Under the pieces are notes generated by a model, which saw only the letters and a program-made list of their open reading frames with translations, did not search any database and was not told where the DNA came from. From a virus, in the IMG/VR virus record IMGVR_UViG_3300020183_000041, positions 21,126 through 85,125 of that record: a DNA stretch of 64,000 bases, one strand, 5' to 3'. Below, one piece after another: positions 54,824-64,000 of this stretch (position 1 is the first letter of the stretch; every line of letters starts with the position of its first letter). The position numbers and the translations under genes are program-made.

Positions 54824-57800
54824 CACATACCCCGATTAATCCCGTTATACGTCCTAACAACTCTGCTTTCTAATCCAGCAGCTTTTTGTCTATTAGGCAA
54901 AACTTTAACATTGTAATTTTTCATCATAGAATCAAACCATTGGTCTTCACCGATAAAATTATCAACATAAAAATTGTAATTATGAATTGTTTCATTTTCT
55001 GTCTTGATAATCTCAGTTTTGAATTGATTGCCTATTTGAGGCATCCCAATATTTGGAGCTTTATATCTTGGAATGCCAAATTTAAATCCATTTACATAGT
55101 CAAGGAACATTTGTCCAAGGCCAGATACTGCTTTTGCATTTATTACATATTCTCCACCATGCAATAACGCTGGGACACCTTGCTGTGAGAATCCAGGAAC
55201 AGAACCGCCAATAGCCATAGACTTTTTGATAGATCCTCCATAATATTTCTTTTGAACACCAGCGCTACCAAAAAGCCCCAGAGCCTTTGCAGTAACAGCA
55301 CCAAGATTTCCCTGCGGATCTTTGACTTCTTTTGCCAAATATTTTTTCTGGAATGCAAGAACAGCTTTTTTCATTGGTTGATCAAATTTTTGACTCAAGT
55401 TGCTATCTGCGGAAAGCATCTGATATTCAATGAGTTTAGCCTTAGCTGCTGATATGATTGGGTCTGTATCACCAAGTTTAAATACTTTATCTTTGCCAGC
55501 TTCTGTTAGGAACATCTTTCTAGAGATACCCATAGCAGAAGACTTTTCTCCAGCTCCACCAGCTTCTGCTTTTTCAGCAGCTGCTCTTCTCTCTGCTTTC
55601 ACCTGTTCTTCATCAAGTTGTTCAGTAGCAGATCTTATTGCTTCAGCTACAGCAAGATTTTTTACTTCCTCGTTTAAACTTTTAATAACTTCTGCAAATG
55701 CCGACCCCGCTTCGGTCTTCATCTTGTAGAATTCTGCTTTTATAGCCTCAGTTGCATCGTTAATTGCTTTTGCATAAACTTTCTCTGGACTATTTGGATT
55801 GTTTGGATCTGCAAAATCTGTTCCTATTTTTGTAATTTCAGCAATACCTGCGCTATATGCAGGAATAATAGAATTATTAAAGCCATCAGTGTAAGCTTGG
55901 CTTGTTCCAGATAGCATTAATCCAGTTATTCCCAAAAGAGATGCTGGATCTTTTGAATTGACATCTGTACCGTATTTTGTTGTTGCAGCCTGAATTAATG
56001 TGTCAAGACTCATATTGAATGAGCCAACTGTTGGATCTGTATTTTGCTGTATCAACCCAGGAAGAGCGGAATAATATGTCTGGAATGAGCCCTTCATAGC
56101 ATCTGATGTTTTTGTAGCTTCATCTTGTAATGCTTTAAATTGTTTTGTTAATTCCTCTTTTGTGAGGGTTCCGTTTTTACCAATACTTTCTACAAAATCT
56201 TCAAAACTCTTTATGTCTTTATCAAATTTTTCTGATAATTGTTCTTTTTGCTGCTGAATAACCTTCTTTGCCTGTTCGCGATTTTGAGATTGAAGTGTTT
56301 TATTGCGATCTTCATCCATTTTGCTAAGATCTTTATTAAACTCTTTATTATCTTTTTCTTCTTGCAACCCTAGCAATCTTGCATCATCAATCCTGCCTTC
56401 ATAAATTGCAAGAGCTCTTTGCTTGATATAACCATCTCTCTGGAGGGCTCGCTCTGCAATTTTTAATCTTCTATTTTCTTCATACTCTTTTGTTGCAGTA
56501 AGGCGCTCTTCTGCTTCAGCAAGAGCATCGATTGCCGCAACTTGATCATCAAAGAATTTAAGAACGTCTTGTTTTTGTTTTTCAAGACCTTCTCTAAATT
56601 TATCTTTAAACTTCCCAATAGCCTCACTAAGACTATTGATAACTTTATCAAAGAAATTAGCTTTTAATGCTTTTGCTCCCTCGTCAATCGCCTCAGCAAT
56701 TGTTATACCTCTAGCAGTAGCCTGAGATGGTGTTTGTGCATCTGGTTTTTTATCTTTTCCTCCGACATCTTTGCCAATTCCTTTGCCTATGGTTTCTGCG
56801 GTTTTTAAGCCACTGATCCAGTCTTTTATACCCCTACCAATACCAACAACCCAATCACTCGCACTCCCTATGGCATCCATAGTGCTGTTTGCAACGCTAT
56901 CAACACCACCAAGAATTTTATCTTGAATATTCTTTAAAACGTCATCCCCCATTTCGGTAATATCTCTAATAGAACCAAGAACTGCTTTAACTCCATTACC
57001 TATACCCTCAGTTACGGCTATCGCTTTCTCTTCTGCGGTTTCCAGACCAGAGTTAAGTCCGCTAGTTGCTTCATTTGCGATACCTTTCACTGAATCGCCA
57101 ACTTTTTCAAAAATATTTCCTATTGCATCAGCTGGTTTTGCCAGGATATCAACAGCCATACCAACAAGGCTATCCAAACCAATTTTGTCATAAAACCATC
57201 CAAGTCCAAAACCCAATTTCTTTGGTAAATCAACAAGAATTGTTCTTAAAAATTCAGCAAACATTTCTGCCATTTTTTGAAGAATCTTTCCCCATCCAGA
57301 AATCAATCCGCCAAAAATACCTACCAATTTACCGACTAATGTTATTGCCCCACCAGTTAATGTAAACAATGCTTTAATCATCAACTGTACGGATTCTTTG
57401 ATCAAATCAACAAGTGCTTTTTGTAGATTTGTCCATATCCGTACAACTTCTTGGACTAGCGCAACAACAGCTCTTGGTATTGCAAAAAATGCATTAATAA
57501 TTCCTTTGAGTAAATATTGAATAACAATTATTACAGCATCTGCCATTCTTTCAAATATATTTGTTATTAGACCAAGAACTTTAAATACAATATCAATTAA
57601 GAATATAAATGGAGTTTTAAATATTGTAATTAAACCTGTAAATACCTTACTTGCTGCTTCTTTCATTCCATCGAAAGCTTTACCCATAGCCTTCTTGGAC
57701 TCCTCTCCACCGCCCTTGAAATAACCAATAAGATTTCTTATGAACTGAATTATTGGACCAATAAATCCAATAATTCCCTTAACTGCCAGAGATACACCGC

Positions 57801-60800
57801 TCAAAACTCTTCTGATCACTGGTTCAAGAGTCTTTTCAAAGAAGGCTTTAAATTTCTCAGTAAATGCCAAAACTTTTTCAGAAATTGAACCAACGACTTG
57901 TCTTATGTTTTCACCACCATCTTTTGCATCTTTAGCACCACTGCCAAACAAAGAAGCAAAGAAGTCTTTAAAGACTCCGACAAGAACTCCAAAGATAGCT
58001 TTAATATTTTCAAAAGCGGCTTTAAAGTTATCCATAATATTTTGGGCTTTACCACCCATATTCTCAAATGTCTTTTTAAGAACCATTATTGCAAGCGCAA
58101 TTGCTGTAATTATAATCAATATTGGAGCACTAACCTTAGAGAATCTTTGCATCAATCCAATTACTTTATTCATAGGACCGGCAAGAAGCATTCCTGCTGG
58201 GCCAAGTTGATAGGTGAGCATGCTCGCCATAGAACCGCCCATTCCGATGGCTCCCTTAAATGCCTTCCCAACCCCACCCATTGTCTTTCCAATCATTCCA
58301 GCGCCGCGAGATGTCGTACCGTCTTGATTTGTAATAACATCTCTTCTGAAGAGACCCTTCTTTGTTATAGTGCTTCCATTTGCGCCTTCAACTGTTCTTG
58401 CTTGACCGCCGACCCCGAACAACCCTTGCGTGACTGCAAATACTGGTCTTGTAATTGCCCGACCAGCGGCTTTAAGAGGAACTGCAGCAACCCTGCCAGC
58501 AGCTAGTGCAATCTCCTTAGCACCGTTCGCTAGAACCTTCCCAGCAGCCGTCAAACCCCTTCCAGCCATATTTAAAGCTTCTTTTGGATCAGTGAACGCT
58601 TTATGGATAAATTTAGCTGTATTTGAACCAGCAACCAGTAAACCGCCAACCCCTAGTTGCAACATCTGGACTGTCTTGAGGAATACCTGTCCAGCTTGTG
58701 TATTCTGAATAAAATCAAGACCGCCAAGAGCAATGAATATTTTTTTAGCAGTGTTTACAACTTGTGGCATAACTGACTGAATCTGTGCGCCTGCTGCTAT
58801 TAAACCTTTCGCCATTATGATTGTAGAAGTAACTGGCGATTTGATAATTTCTTTTTCAATTTGATAAGCAGTCTTTATCATCTTTTTACCAATTGAAATT
58901 GTTGTAGTTTTAGCAGTCTCCATTGCATTCAGTATGGGAGGACCATAAAGGTTTCCAATTGCCTGAATGTTATCTTTAATTGGAATAAGTTTCATTGCAA
59001 ACTTTGATGGAATTACCCCAACAACTTTAGAGAGTCTTGTTATTGGAGCAAATAAGAGACTCTCTGCTTTAGCAATTTGTCTTGCTTCAATTTCTGTTTT
59101 TCTTATCTGCCTAGAGGAACTTGCTGGACCAATACCTCTTTCTTTTTCAACTCTTGCTTTCGCCATTTCATAGCGTTCTCTTGGATTTAATGCATATCTA
59201 ACTTGCTGAGCATCTGTGCCAATTTTTTTAGCAATAATATTCTTTAACAAAACGGCAATTTCGCTAAGTCCGCCAGTTGCAACAGCAGATCCAACTCTTG
59301 CAACACCTCTTCCTGTTATTGGGATGCCAGCAATTTCACGAACTTTTGGTGTAGGTGGTACATATTTATCTTTACTTGGGCGTGGTGGGATAAGAGCCTT
59401 AAGTTGATCAAAACTACTCATACCCATTGCAATAGGGGTTAGACCAGACGTTCCTGCTGCCGCAGCAGCAAGCTTGGCTTCTGCTGCAGCCCTTCTTGTG
59501 TTTGTCCAAACTGGATTTATTGTGGAGATGCTTGCTCGCTCAGCCAAATTGCGAACACGATCACGGACTGTCTTTAATTCATTTGTAGCACTTACTGAAT
59601 CAAGAAGCTTTTTACGCAAAAGATCTGCAGCATTAACATACACTGGTCCAGATGGGGGCTTCGCTGCATTTTCTTCCATAAGTTTTTTCAAACTTGCTGG
59701 GGTTAATATTGGCTGTTGTGGAATAGCAGATGATGGAACATCTCGCTCAGGGGGTGAAGCCTGTGGGGTTGTTGTTGTGGGTTTTGGAGCTCTTGGAAGT
59801 TGAGGAATAGCTGGAGTTGTTTGAGCTGCGGCTTGTGTTGCTTTTTCTATTGGTTTAACTGCTACTTGTTGAATTGCAACATCTGTTGCAACCCCGAGTT
59901 CAGAAAGTTTGTCAATAATAATTTTCTTATAATCTTTTGCTTGTCTTTGTTTTCCTGTCTCGTCTCTAGTTTTTGCACCAGCTACATACTCTGCAAGATA
60001 TCTTAATTCTTGAACTGTATATTGTTTTAATGAATCCATGCTTGCGCCATATACTTTAACTTGTTCAGCGACCTGCTGCATTCTTGCTCTTATTTGTTCT
60101 CTTGTTTCTCCAGCAACTTTAGTAGTTGTTTCTTTTGGAGTTATTGGTATAACTTTTCCTTTATTAGGACCAAATTGAGGCGTGACCTGTCCAGCAGCCT
60201 GCTCGCCAAATTTCTGTAATTTGGCTCTTTGTTGCATTACAGCAGCATAAAGTGATTCAAGACTTCCGTTTCCGGCAACAACTGTAGCCTTAATTGCTTC
60301 TACGACTTTTGTAACATCACCTTTGACTTTTGAAATTGGAGCATCAAGACCTGCTGCTGCTTTTGGTGCTCTGTTTCTAAGTTCAGCAATAAGCGCTTCA
60401 AATTGTTTAGCTGGTAAATTAAGAGTAGCTTGAAGTTGCTGAAGAACTGTATCAAAACCAAATGCTCCACCGCTAATTTTTGGAAGACTAGCTAGAGCTT
60501 TTGCTTGTGCTTGTTCCATTTCAGCTTCTAATTTAGTTTTTACTTTTGAAAGAATGCCTATTTGCTTTTTATATCCTTTACCTTTAACTTCACCAAGTCT
60601 ATTTATTTCAGCTATTAATTCTTGAATTTGTTCTTCAAATTCATTAACTTGTTTTATCAAAGCCCTTCTTTGAGCAGTATCAAGTTTTTCTAAACCCTTT
60701 TGCGGAACTGGTCTTGTAGAAGCAGCAGGCATTGGATAACCGCCGAGGGCTCGTGGTTTTATTGGCTTTGGAGTAGGAGCTTCTCCAACAACTTTTATAG

Positions 60801-63800
60801 CCGCTTGCGCTTCTGTAAGTTCTTTCCTACCTAAACTAATTTCTTCATCAATTTTTTTTATTTCTTTTTTTAAAGAAAGAATTTGTTTTTCTCGTGCAGA
60901 CATTGTTGCTTTTAATTTTTCTTTAGCCTCAGTAGCTTCATCTTTTGCAACAATCGTTTGTTCTTTCAATTTAACATCGGCAGCAGTATGTGTTACCTGT
61001 TTAGCTAGACTAGCTAAAGTTGCTTTTCCTTCTTCTATTGTTAAAAGCAGTTCCGTTTCTTTGCCTTGTTCTTTTCTTTGTATACTTTCAAGTTTATGCA
61101 AAGTTGCAATTTTTTTTGTATGTTCTGCTTCTGATTTTCCTATTGCTGCAGCAATTTTATTAATATTTTTTAATGTCTCACCGACAAGAATTTTCGCAGC
61201 AACAGGTCTTGCTGCTACCATTGCTGATTTGATTAAACGATCATATGTCGCTCTTTGTTTTTTATTTAAAGAAGCAATTTTTTGTTCTATTGCTTTATCT
61301 TGAGCAACAGTATCTAATTCTTCAAATGCTTCTGGTTCTTTAATCTTACCCAATTGTTCTAAAAGCTCAATTTTTCTTTCTCTGACTAATTTATTAATTG
61401 TTTCTGTTAATTTATCTTCTGGTATTGCAATTGGTGCAAACTGTGCAGACGTAGCAAGTGGCAAATCAGTGTCGTATGGGCTTATCTTTGGGCCTGTTGG
61501 TACTGTCGGTATTTTTGGATATGCACCTAATTCTTCTTCGTGTGATGCATAAGGTGAATATTGTCGACTTGCCATAGGCAATGTTGGCTTTATTTCTTTT
61601 TGTCTATTTAATATACTAAATAATTTATTCCTTGATTCTGTTGTATACGGAGTAAGTTGTTGTTTAGTACTTACTCCAGTCTCTGGATTCTCCACCATCT
61701 CGAATGGTGTTCTTATTTGCTCAAAAGCTATTCTAAGCTGTCTTCTAGCTGAAGAAACACCTTCAGCAACGCGATCCATGCGTTCTCTTAATGGAGCAAG
61801 TCTTGCTCTAATTACTGAATCAATAACAACTTCAGAAGCAGTTGGCATTGATGCAATAACTTTTTGTATAACTCGTTGAACTTCTAAATCAAGTTTTTTC
61901 TGAAGGCCTTCATAATATTTTAATTTTTTACGAAGACCTGTAACAATTCGGGCATGCATTTTCCCTTCAACAGCAGTCATCTCTCTTGGAGGCACACCTT
62001 CTTCTGCAGGTTTGCCTTCTATCATTTCTTTTTCATATTTTGCATCAGCTGTTGCTTGTCTTGCTGTTGTGTGTCCTAAAGCTGCAAATAAAGGATTAAG
62101 ATAGGTTGCTGATCTGATATTAAGAGCTGTTTTCTGTCCACCAGCAAATGCGTTTAGCCTTTCTTGTGCGCCAGCACCAGAAAGTGATCTTTTAAGTGTT
62201 TCAAAAGTTCTTTTTTGTATAGAAACTGCAAAGTCACTCATTTGTGCGACAGTAGAGGGTATCTCAAGCCCAAGGTTTGTTAGCAATTCAATAAAAGATT
62301 GTTTTGTAAGTTTAATTTTTTTAGAAACAGATACAGCAGTTTTCTTAGCTTCAGATACTTTTGTTTCTGTTTCTTTGGCAACGGTTTCTGCTTGTTTAAT
62401 ATCATTTGATGCCTGTTGAGCAACTTGATTTTGAGAAGATGTTGCTTGAGTTGCAGCAGGTACAAGTGGTGCTGGTTGTGTTGTTGCTGCTGCTTTGGTC
62501 TGATTTTTAGATTGTGCAACAGCCGTTGGAGATGCTGTTATACCTAATTTACGTCTTTGGGCAGAATTGGCTATTTCTTGATCTCTTTCGGCTTTCCTTG
62601 CGACAACGAAAGGAATCGATCCAAACATTCCACCCATACGACGCTGCGCTTGTGCGGCAAAATTTTTGAAGTCCATCACGTCGAAAGCGAGATCTTTTAG
62701 ATTTTTTAGCGTAGATGGCAAAATTTTTGAAGTAACTCGTTCGACAGCCTCTGCTACTTGTGGAATTGCTGGTCTTAATGGTCTTTTTCTTGTTCTTGTT
62801 CCACTAGAAGCATTCTGTCCGCCTCCTGTGGGTTGTGGTGCTGGTTGTGTTGTTGTTGGCTGTGCTGGTCTAGAAGTCGTTGTCTGCTGAGCTGGAGGTG
62901 CGTTTGGCTGAGAAGGCTGTCCTGGTCTTGTACCCGTTCCTGTATTGACAACACGCCCAGGACTGCAAATACACTTTTGAATTGCCTGAAGAATTGCCAT
63001 TAACTTTGTATAATATTGGGCAGATACTGGTTTTTGCTGTCCAGTTGTTCTTGTCGTAGCTGTTGCTTGCCCCGCAGAAGAAGTTGAAGGTGTTTTAACA
63101 ACACCAAATGGTGTTATAATACCGCCTGCTGCTGAATTTGCTCCAACCCTTGGAGTTAAGCTGCTTGTTTTCTTAGATGCTCTTTGTGTAGCTTTAATTA
63201 CGGCTTCATTCATTCCTTTAATCAGGTCTATTGTGTATTGCTCAATGACCTTTGCTGGATTTTGTAAATTCCGTGTAGCGGTGACAGTACTTGCATCCAA
63301 GCCCGAAAGGTTTGCCGACCCAGTAGGTAACACCATCTGATCGAGGGGGCCAGCCTGTGTGCCCCTTTTTGCTGCAACTGTATTTGCAGCCTGAACTCTT
63401 AAATATTCTTTTCTGCCAACTAAACCTTTAATTGATTTTTGATATATTGATTTTTCAGCAAAAGAAATTTTTTCTCCAGCATCAATTTTTTCTTGAATTG
63501 GGGCGGCTCTTTCCAGTCTCTTTAAATTTGCTTTAGAAACAAAAATATTTCCATCTTTCCCAACTTTTCTAAAATTTCCTCCTAATCTTGTAAGAAGGCT
63601 TGTAGATTCTGCAATTGTTCCATTTAAAGAAACCATATCATCTTTAAATTTTAATACACCCTTAGAACGCATCATTGAGAAAGAACCAGCAATTTGAGCA
63701 ATAGCACCAAAAGTCCTAAGAACAGGGCCAAGTGTTGCAAGAAGAATCAAAACAACACCAATAAGTTTCTTGGTTCCCGATGGGAGGAGCTGAATCCATG

Positions 63801-64000
63801 TACTAATTTTTTCAAGAATTGGATTAATTGCTGAAAGCAAATCACCAAATACAATCGTTAGCTCTCTTGCTATTGATTTAATATTTTCTCTTGACCGACC
63901 ATAACGAACTTGCAAAGAGCCTTGAACCCTTTCTAGCTCTGCTTCTAATGTCTCTTTCGTAACAGCAGTTCCAAACATTGCTCCAGATAATATTTTTCCA
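54823..64000 (-). CDS. Tail tape-measure protein, 5' end outside window
   Basis: At least 3058 residues and still open at the right edge; the ATG at 63978 is not the true start because the frame continues upstream (GKILSGAMFGT). Visible parts are a hydrophobic hinge KKLIGVVLILLATLGPVL near the left limit, long A/Q/T/P-rich and charged coiled-coil stretches, several hydrophobic segments (such as PILIIITAIALAIMVL), and the C-terminal region. There a peptidoglycan-binding-like block (LGDTDPIISAAKAKLIEYQML, MKKAVLAFQKKYL, near 2832-2905) precedes LLHGGEYVINAKAV. It sets tail length and may act on the wall during DNA entry. Confidence 0.92.
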   Translation of the reverse strand, partial: GKILSGAMFGTAVTKETLEAELERVQGSLQVRYGRSRENIKSIARELTIVFGDLLSAINPILEKISTWIQLLPSGTKKLIGVVLILLATLGPVLRTFGAIAQIAGSFSMMRSKGVLKFKDDMVSLNGTIAESTSLLTRLGGNFRKVGKDGNIFVSKANLKRLERAAPIQEKIDAGEKISFAEKSIYQKSIKGLVGRKEYLRVQAANTVAAKRGTQAGPLDQMVLPTGSANLSGLDASTVTATRNLQNPAKVIEQYTIDLIKGMNEAVIKATQRASKKTSSLTPRVGANSAAGGIITPFGVVKTPSTSSAGQATATTRTTGQQKPVSAQYYTKLMAILQAIQKCICSPGRVVNTGTGTRPGQPSQPNAPPAQQTTTSRPAQPTTTQPAPQPTGGGQNASSGTRTRKRPLRPAIPQVAEAVERVTSKILPSTLKNLKDLAFDVMDFKNFAAQAQRRMGGMFGSIPFVVARKAERDQEIANSAQRRKLGITASPTAVAQSKNQTKAAATTQPAPLVPAATQATSSQNQVAQQASNDIKQAETVAKETETKVSEAKKTAVSVSKKIKLTKQSFIELLTNLGLEIPSTVAQMSDFAVSIQKRTFETLKRSLSGAGAQERLNAFAGGQKTALNIRSATYLNPLFAALGHTTARQATADAKYEKEMIEGKPAEEGVPPREMTAVEGKMHARIVTGLRKKLKYYEGLQKKLDLEVQRVIQKVIASMPTASEVVIDSVIRARLAPLRERMDRVAEGVSSARRQLRIAFEQIRTPFEMVENPETGVSTKQQLTPYTTESRNKLFSILNRQKEIKPTLPMASRQYSPYASHEEELGAYPKIPTVPTGPKISPYDTDLPLATSAQFAPIAIPEDKLTETINKLVRERKIELLEQLGKIKEPEAFEELDTVAQDKAIEQKIASLNKKQRATYDRLIKSAMVAARPVAAKILVGETLKNINKIAAAIGKSEAEHTKKIATLHKLESIQRKEQGKETELLLTIEEGKATLASLAKQVTHTAADVKLKEQTIVAKDEATEAKEKLKATMSAREKQILSLKKEIKKIDEEISLGRKELTEAQAAIKVVGEAPTPKPIKPRALGGYPMPAASTRPVPQKGLEKLDTAQRRALIKQVNEFEEQIQELIAEINRLGEVKGKGYKKQIGILSKVKTKLEAEMEQAQAKALASLPKISGGAFGFDTVLQQLQATLNLPAKQFEALIAELRNRAPKAAAGLDAPISKVKGDVTKVVEAIKATVVAGNGSLESLYAAVMQQRAKLQKFGEQAAGQVTPQFGPNKGKVIPITPKETTTKVAGETREQIRARMQQVAEQVKVYGASMDSLKQYTVQELRYLAEYVAGAKTRDETGKQRQAKDYKKIIIDKLSELGVATDVAIQQVAVKPIEKATQAAAQTTPAIPQLPRAPKPTTTTPQASPPERDVPSSAIPQQPILTPASLKKLMEENAAKPPSGPVYVNAADLLRKKLLDSVSATNELKTVRDRVRNLAERASISTINPVWTNTRRAAAEAKLAAAAAGTSGLTPIAMGMSSFDQLKALIPPRPSKDKYVPPTPKVREIAGIPITGRGVARVGSAVATGGLSEIAVLLKNIIAKKIGTDAQQVRYALNPRERYEMAKARVEKERGIGPASSSRQIRKTEIEARQIAKAESLLFAPITRLSKVVGVIPSKFAMKLIPIKDNIQAIGNLYGPPILNAMETAKTTTISIGKKMIKTAYQIEKEIIKSPVTSTIIMAKGLIAAGAQIQSVMPQVVNTAKKIFIALGGLDFIQNTQAGQVFLKTVQMLQLGVGGLLVAGSNTAKFIHKAFTDPKEALNMAGRGLTAAGKVLANGAKEIALAAGRVAAVPLKAAGRAITRPVFAVTQGLFGVGGQARTVEGANGSTITKKGLFRRDVITNQDGTTSRGAGMIGKTMGGVGKAFKGAIGMGGSMASMLTYQLGPAGMLLAGPMNKVIGLMQRFSKVSAPILIIITAIALAIMVLKKTFENMGGKAQNIMDNFKAAFENIKAIFGVLVGVFKDFFASLFGSGAKDAKDGGENIRQVVGSISEKVLAFTEKFKAFFEKTLEPVIRRVLSGVSLAVKGIIGFIGPIIQFIRNLIGYFKGGGEESKKAMGKAFDGMKEAASKVFTGLITIFKTPFIFLIDIVFKVLGLITNIFERMADAVIIVIQYLLKGIINAFFAIPRAVVALVQEVVRIWTNLQKALVDLIKESVQLMIKALFTLTGGAITLVGKLVGIFGGLISGWGKILQKMAEMFAEFLRTILVDLPKKLGFGLGWFYDKIGLDSLVGMAVDILAKPADAIGNIFEKVGDSVKGIANEATSGLNSGLETAEEKAIAVTEGIGNGVKAVLGSIRDITEMGDDVLKNIQDKILGGVDSVANSTMDAIGSASDWVVGIGRGIKDWISGLKTAETIGKGIGKDVGGKDKKPDAQTPSQATARGITIAEAIDEGAKALKANFFDKVINSLSEAIGKFKDKFREGLEKQKQDVLKFFDDQVAAIDALAEAEERLTATKEYEENRRLKIAERALQRDGYIKQRALAIYEGRIDDARLLGLQEEKDNKEFNKDLSKMDEDRNKTLQSQNREQAKKVIQQQKEQLSEKFDKDIKSFEDFVESIGKNGTLTKEELTKQFKALQDEATKTSDAMKGSFQTYYSALPGLIQQNTDPTVGSFNMSLDTLIQAATTKYGTDVNSKDPASLLGITGLMLSGTSQAYTDGFNNSIIPAYSAGIAEITKIGTDFADPNNPNSPEKVYAKAINDATEAIKAEFYKMKTEAGSAFAEVIKSLNEEVKNLAVAEAIRSATEQLDEEQVKAERRAAAEKAEAGGAGEKSSAMGISRKMFLTEAGKDKVFKLGDTDPIISAAKAKLIEYQMLSADSNLSQKFDQPMKKAVLAFQKKYLAKEVKDPQGNLGAVTAKALGLFGSAGVQKKYYGGSIKKSMAIGGSVPGFSQQGVPALLHGGEYVINAKAVSGLGQMFLDYVNGFKFGIPRYKAPNIGMPQIGNQFKTEIIKTENETIHNYNFYVDNFIGEDQWFDSMMKNYNVKVLPNRQKAAGLESRVVRTYNGINRGM

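Overview
The window is part of the genome of a large tailed double-stranded DNA phage. Two WhiB-like iron-sulfur regulators, an r1t-type holin and several promoters placed so that the mRNA would begin at the start codon all point to an actinobacterial host. The body of the genome is AT-rich, and three tRNAs (Arg-UCU, Ile-UAU, Leu-UAA) read codons that are rare in high-GC actinobacteria. This suggests a low-GC phage in a host of higher GC. A long tape-measure gene with several minor tail proteins suggests a long-tailed siphovirus-like virion. The gene set (DnaE-type polymerase, DnaG-like primase, DnaB-like helicase, RecA-like ATPase, RuvC, WhiB, tRNAs) resembles large actinophages, but no closer relative can be named from sequence alone.

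Positions 1 to 3.5 kb hold six rightward, single-gene cassettes that are visibly richer in G+C than the rest. Each has the same layout: a 38-39 nt hairpin, exactly 27 nt, a promoter (TTTAGTGCA, TATAGT), a small gene whose start codon lies 7 nt after the -10 box in five of six cases, and a stem-loop terminator or GC-rich hairpin. A second hairpin type follows the last three terminators. Three cassettes encode paralogous small proteins, and five share an N-terminal AEP-type motif. This looks like an expandable array of strongly expressed early genes. Positions 3.5 to 4.3 kb are non-coding, with a perfect 18-bp hairpin, a possible structured RNA, a DnaA-box-like site and the terminator of the leftward genes.

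From 4.3 kb to the right end everything is read leftward. Positions 4.3 to 26.2 kb are a dense accessory region of about 60 small genes, often overlapping by 1-14 nt. Many are zinc-ribbon, acidic or single-membrane-span proteins, and some are below 60 codons. The recognisable members are a DUF3846 protein, a secreted lytic transglycosylase, an HNH nuclease, a GHKL-like ATPase joined to an HExxH metalloprotease, a ParB-like protein, a WhiB protein and a YubB-like protein. Three tRNAs lie at 10.3-12.3 kb. A sigma70-like promoter with overlapping palindromes at 26.2 kb probably drives much of this region.

Positions 26.5 to 35 kb hold a glycosyltransferase behind its own promoter, large terminase, a probable small terminase, a second glycosyltransferase, a YkgJ-type cysteine-cluster protein, RuvC, a Cas4/RecB-like nuclease and an Hjc-like nuclease. 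Positions 35 to 46.5 kb hold nucleotide metabolism and replication (deoxyribosyltransferase, RecA-like, DnaE, HAD nucleotidase, possible SSB, primase, helicase), a second WhiB, a MerR-like protein, a holin, and a metallophosphoesterase with its own leaderless promoter. Positions 46.5 to 64 kb hold an HNH nuclease and tail genes, ending in a tape-measure gene that runs off the right edge.
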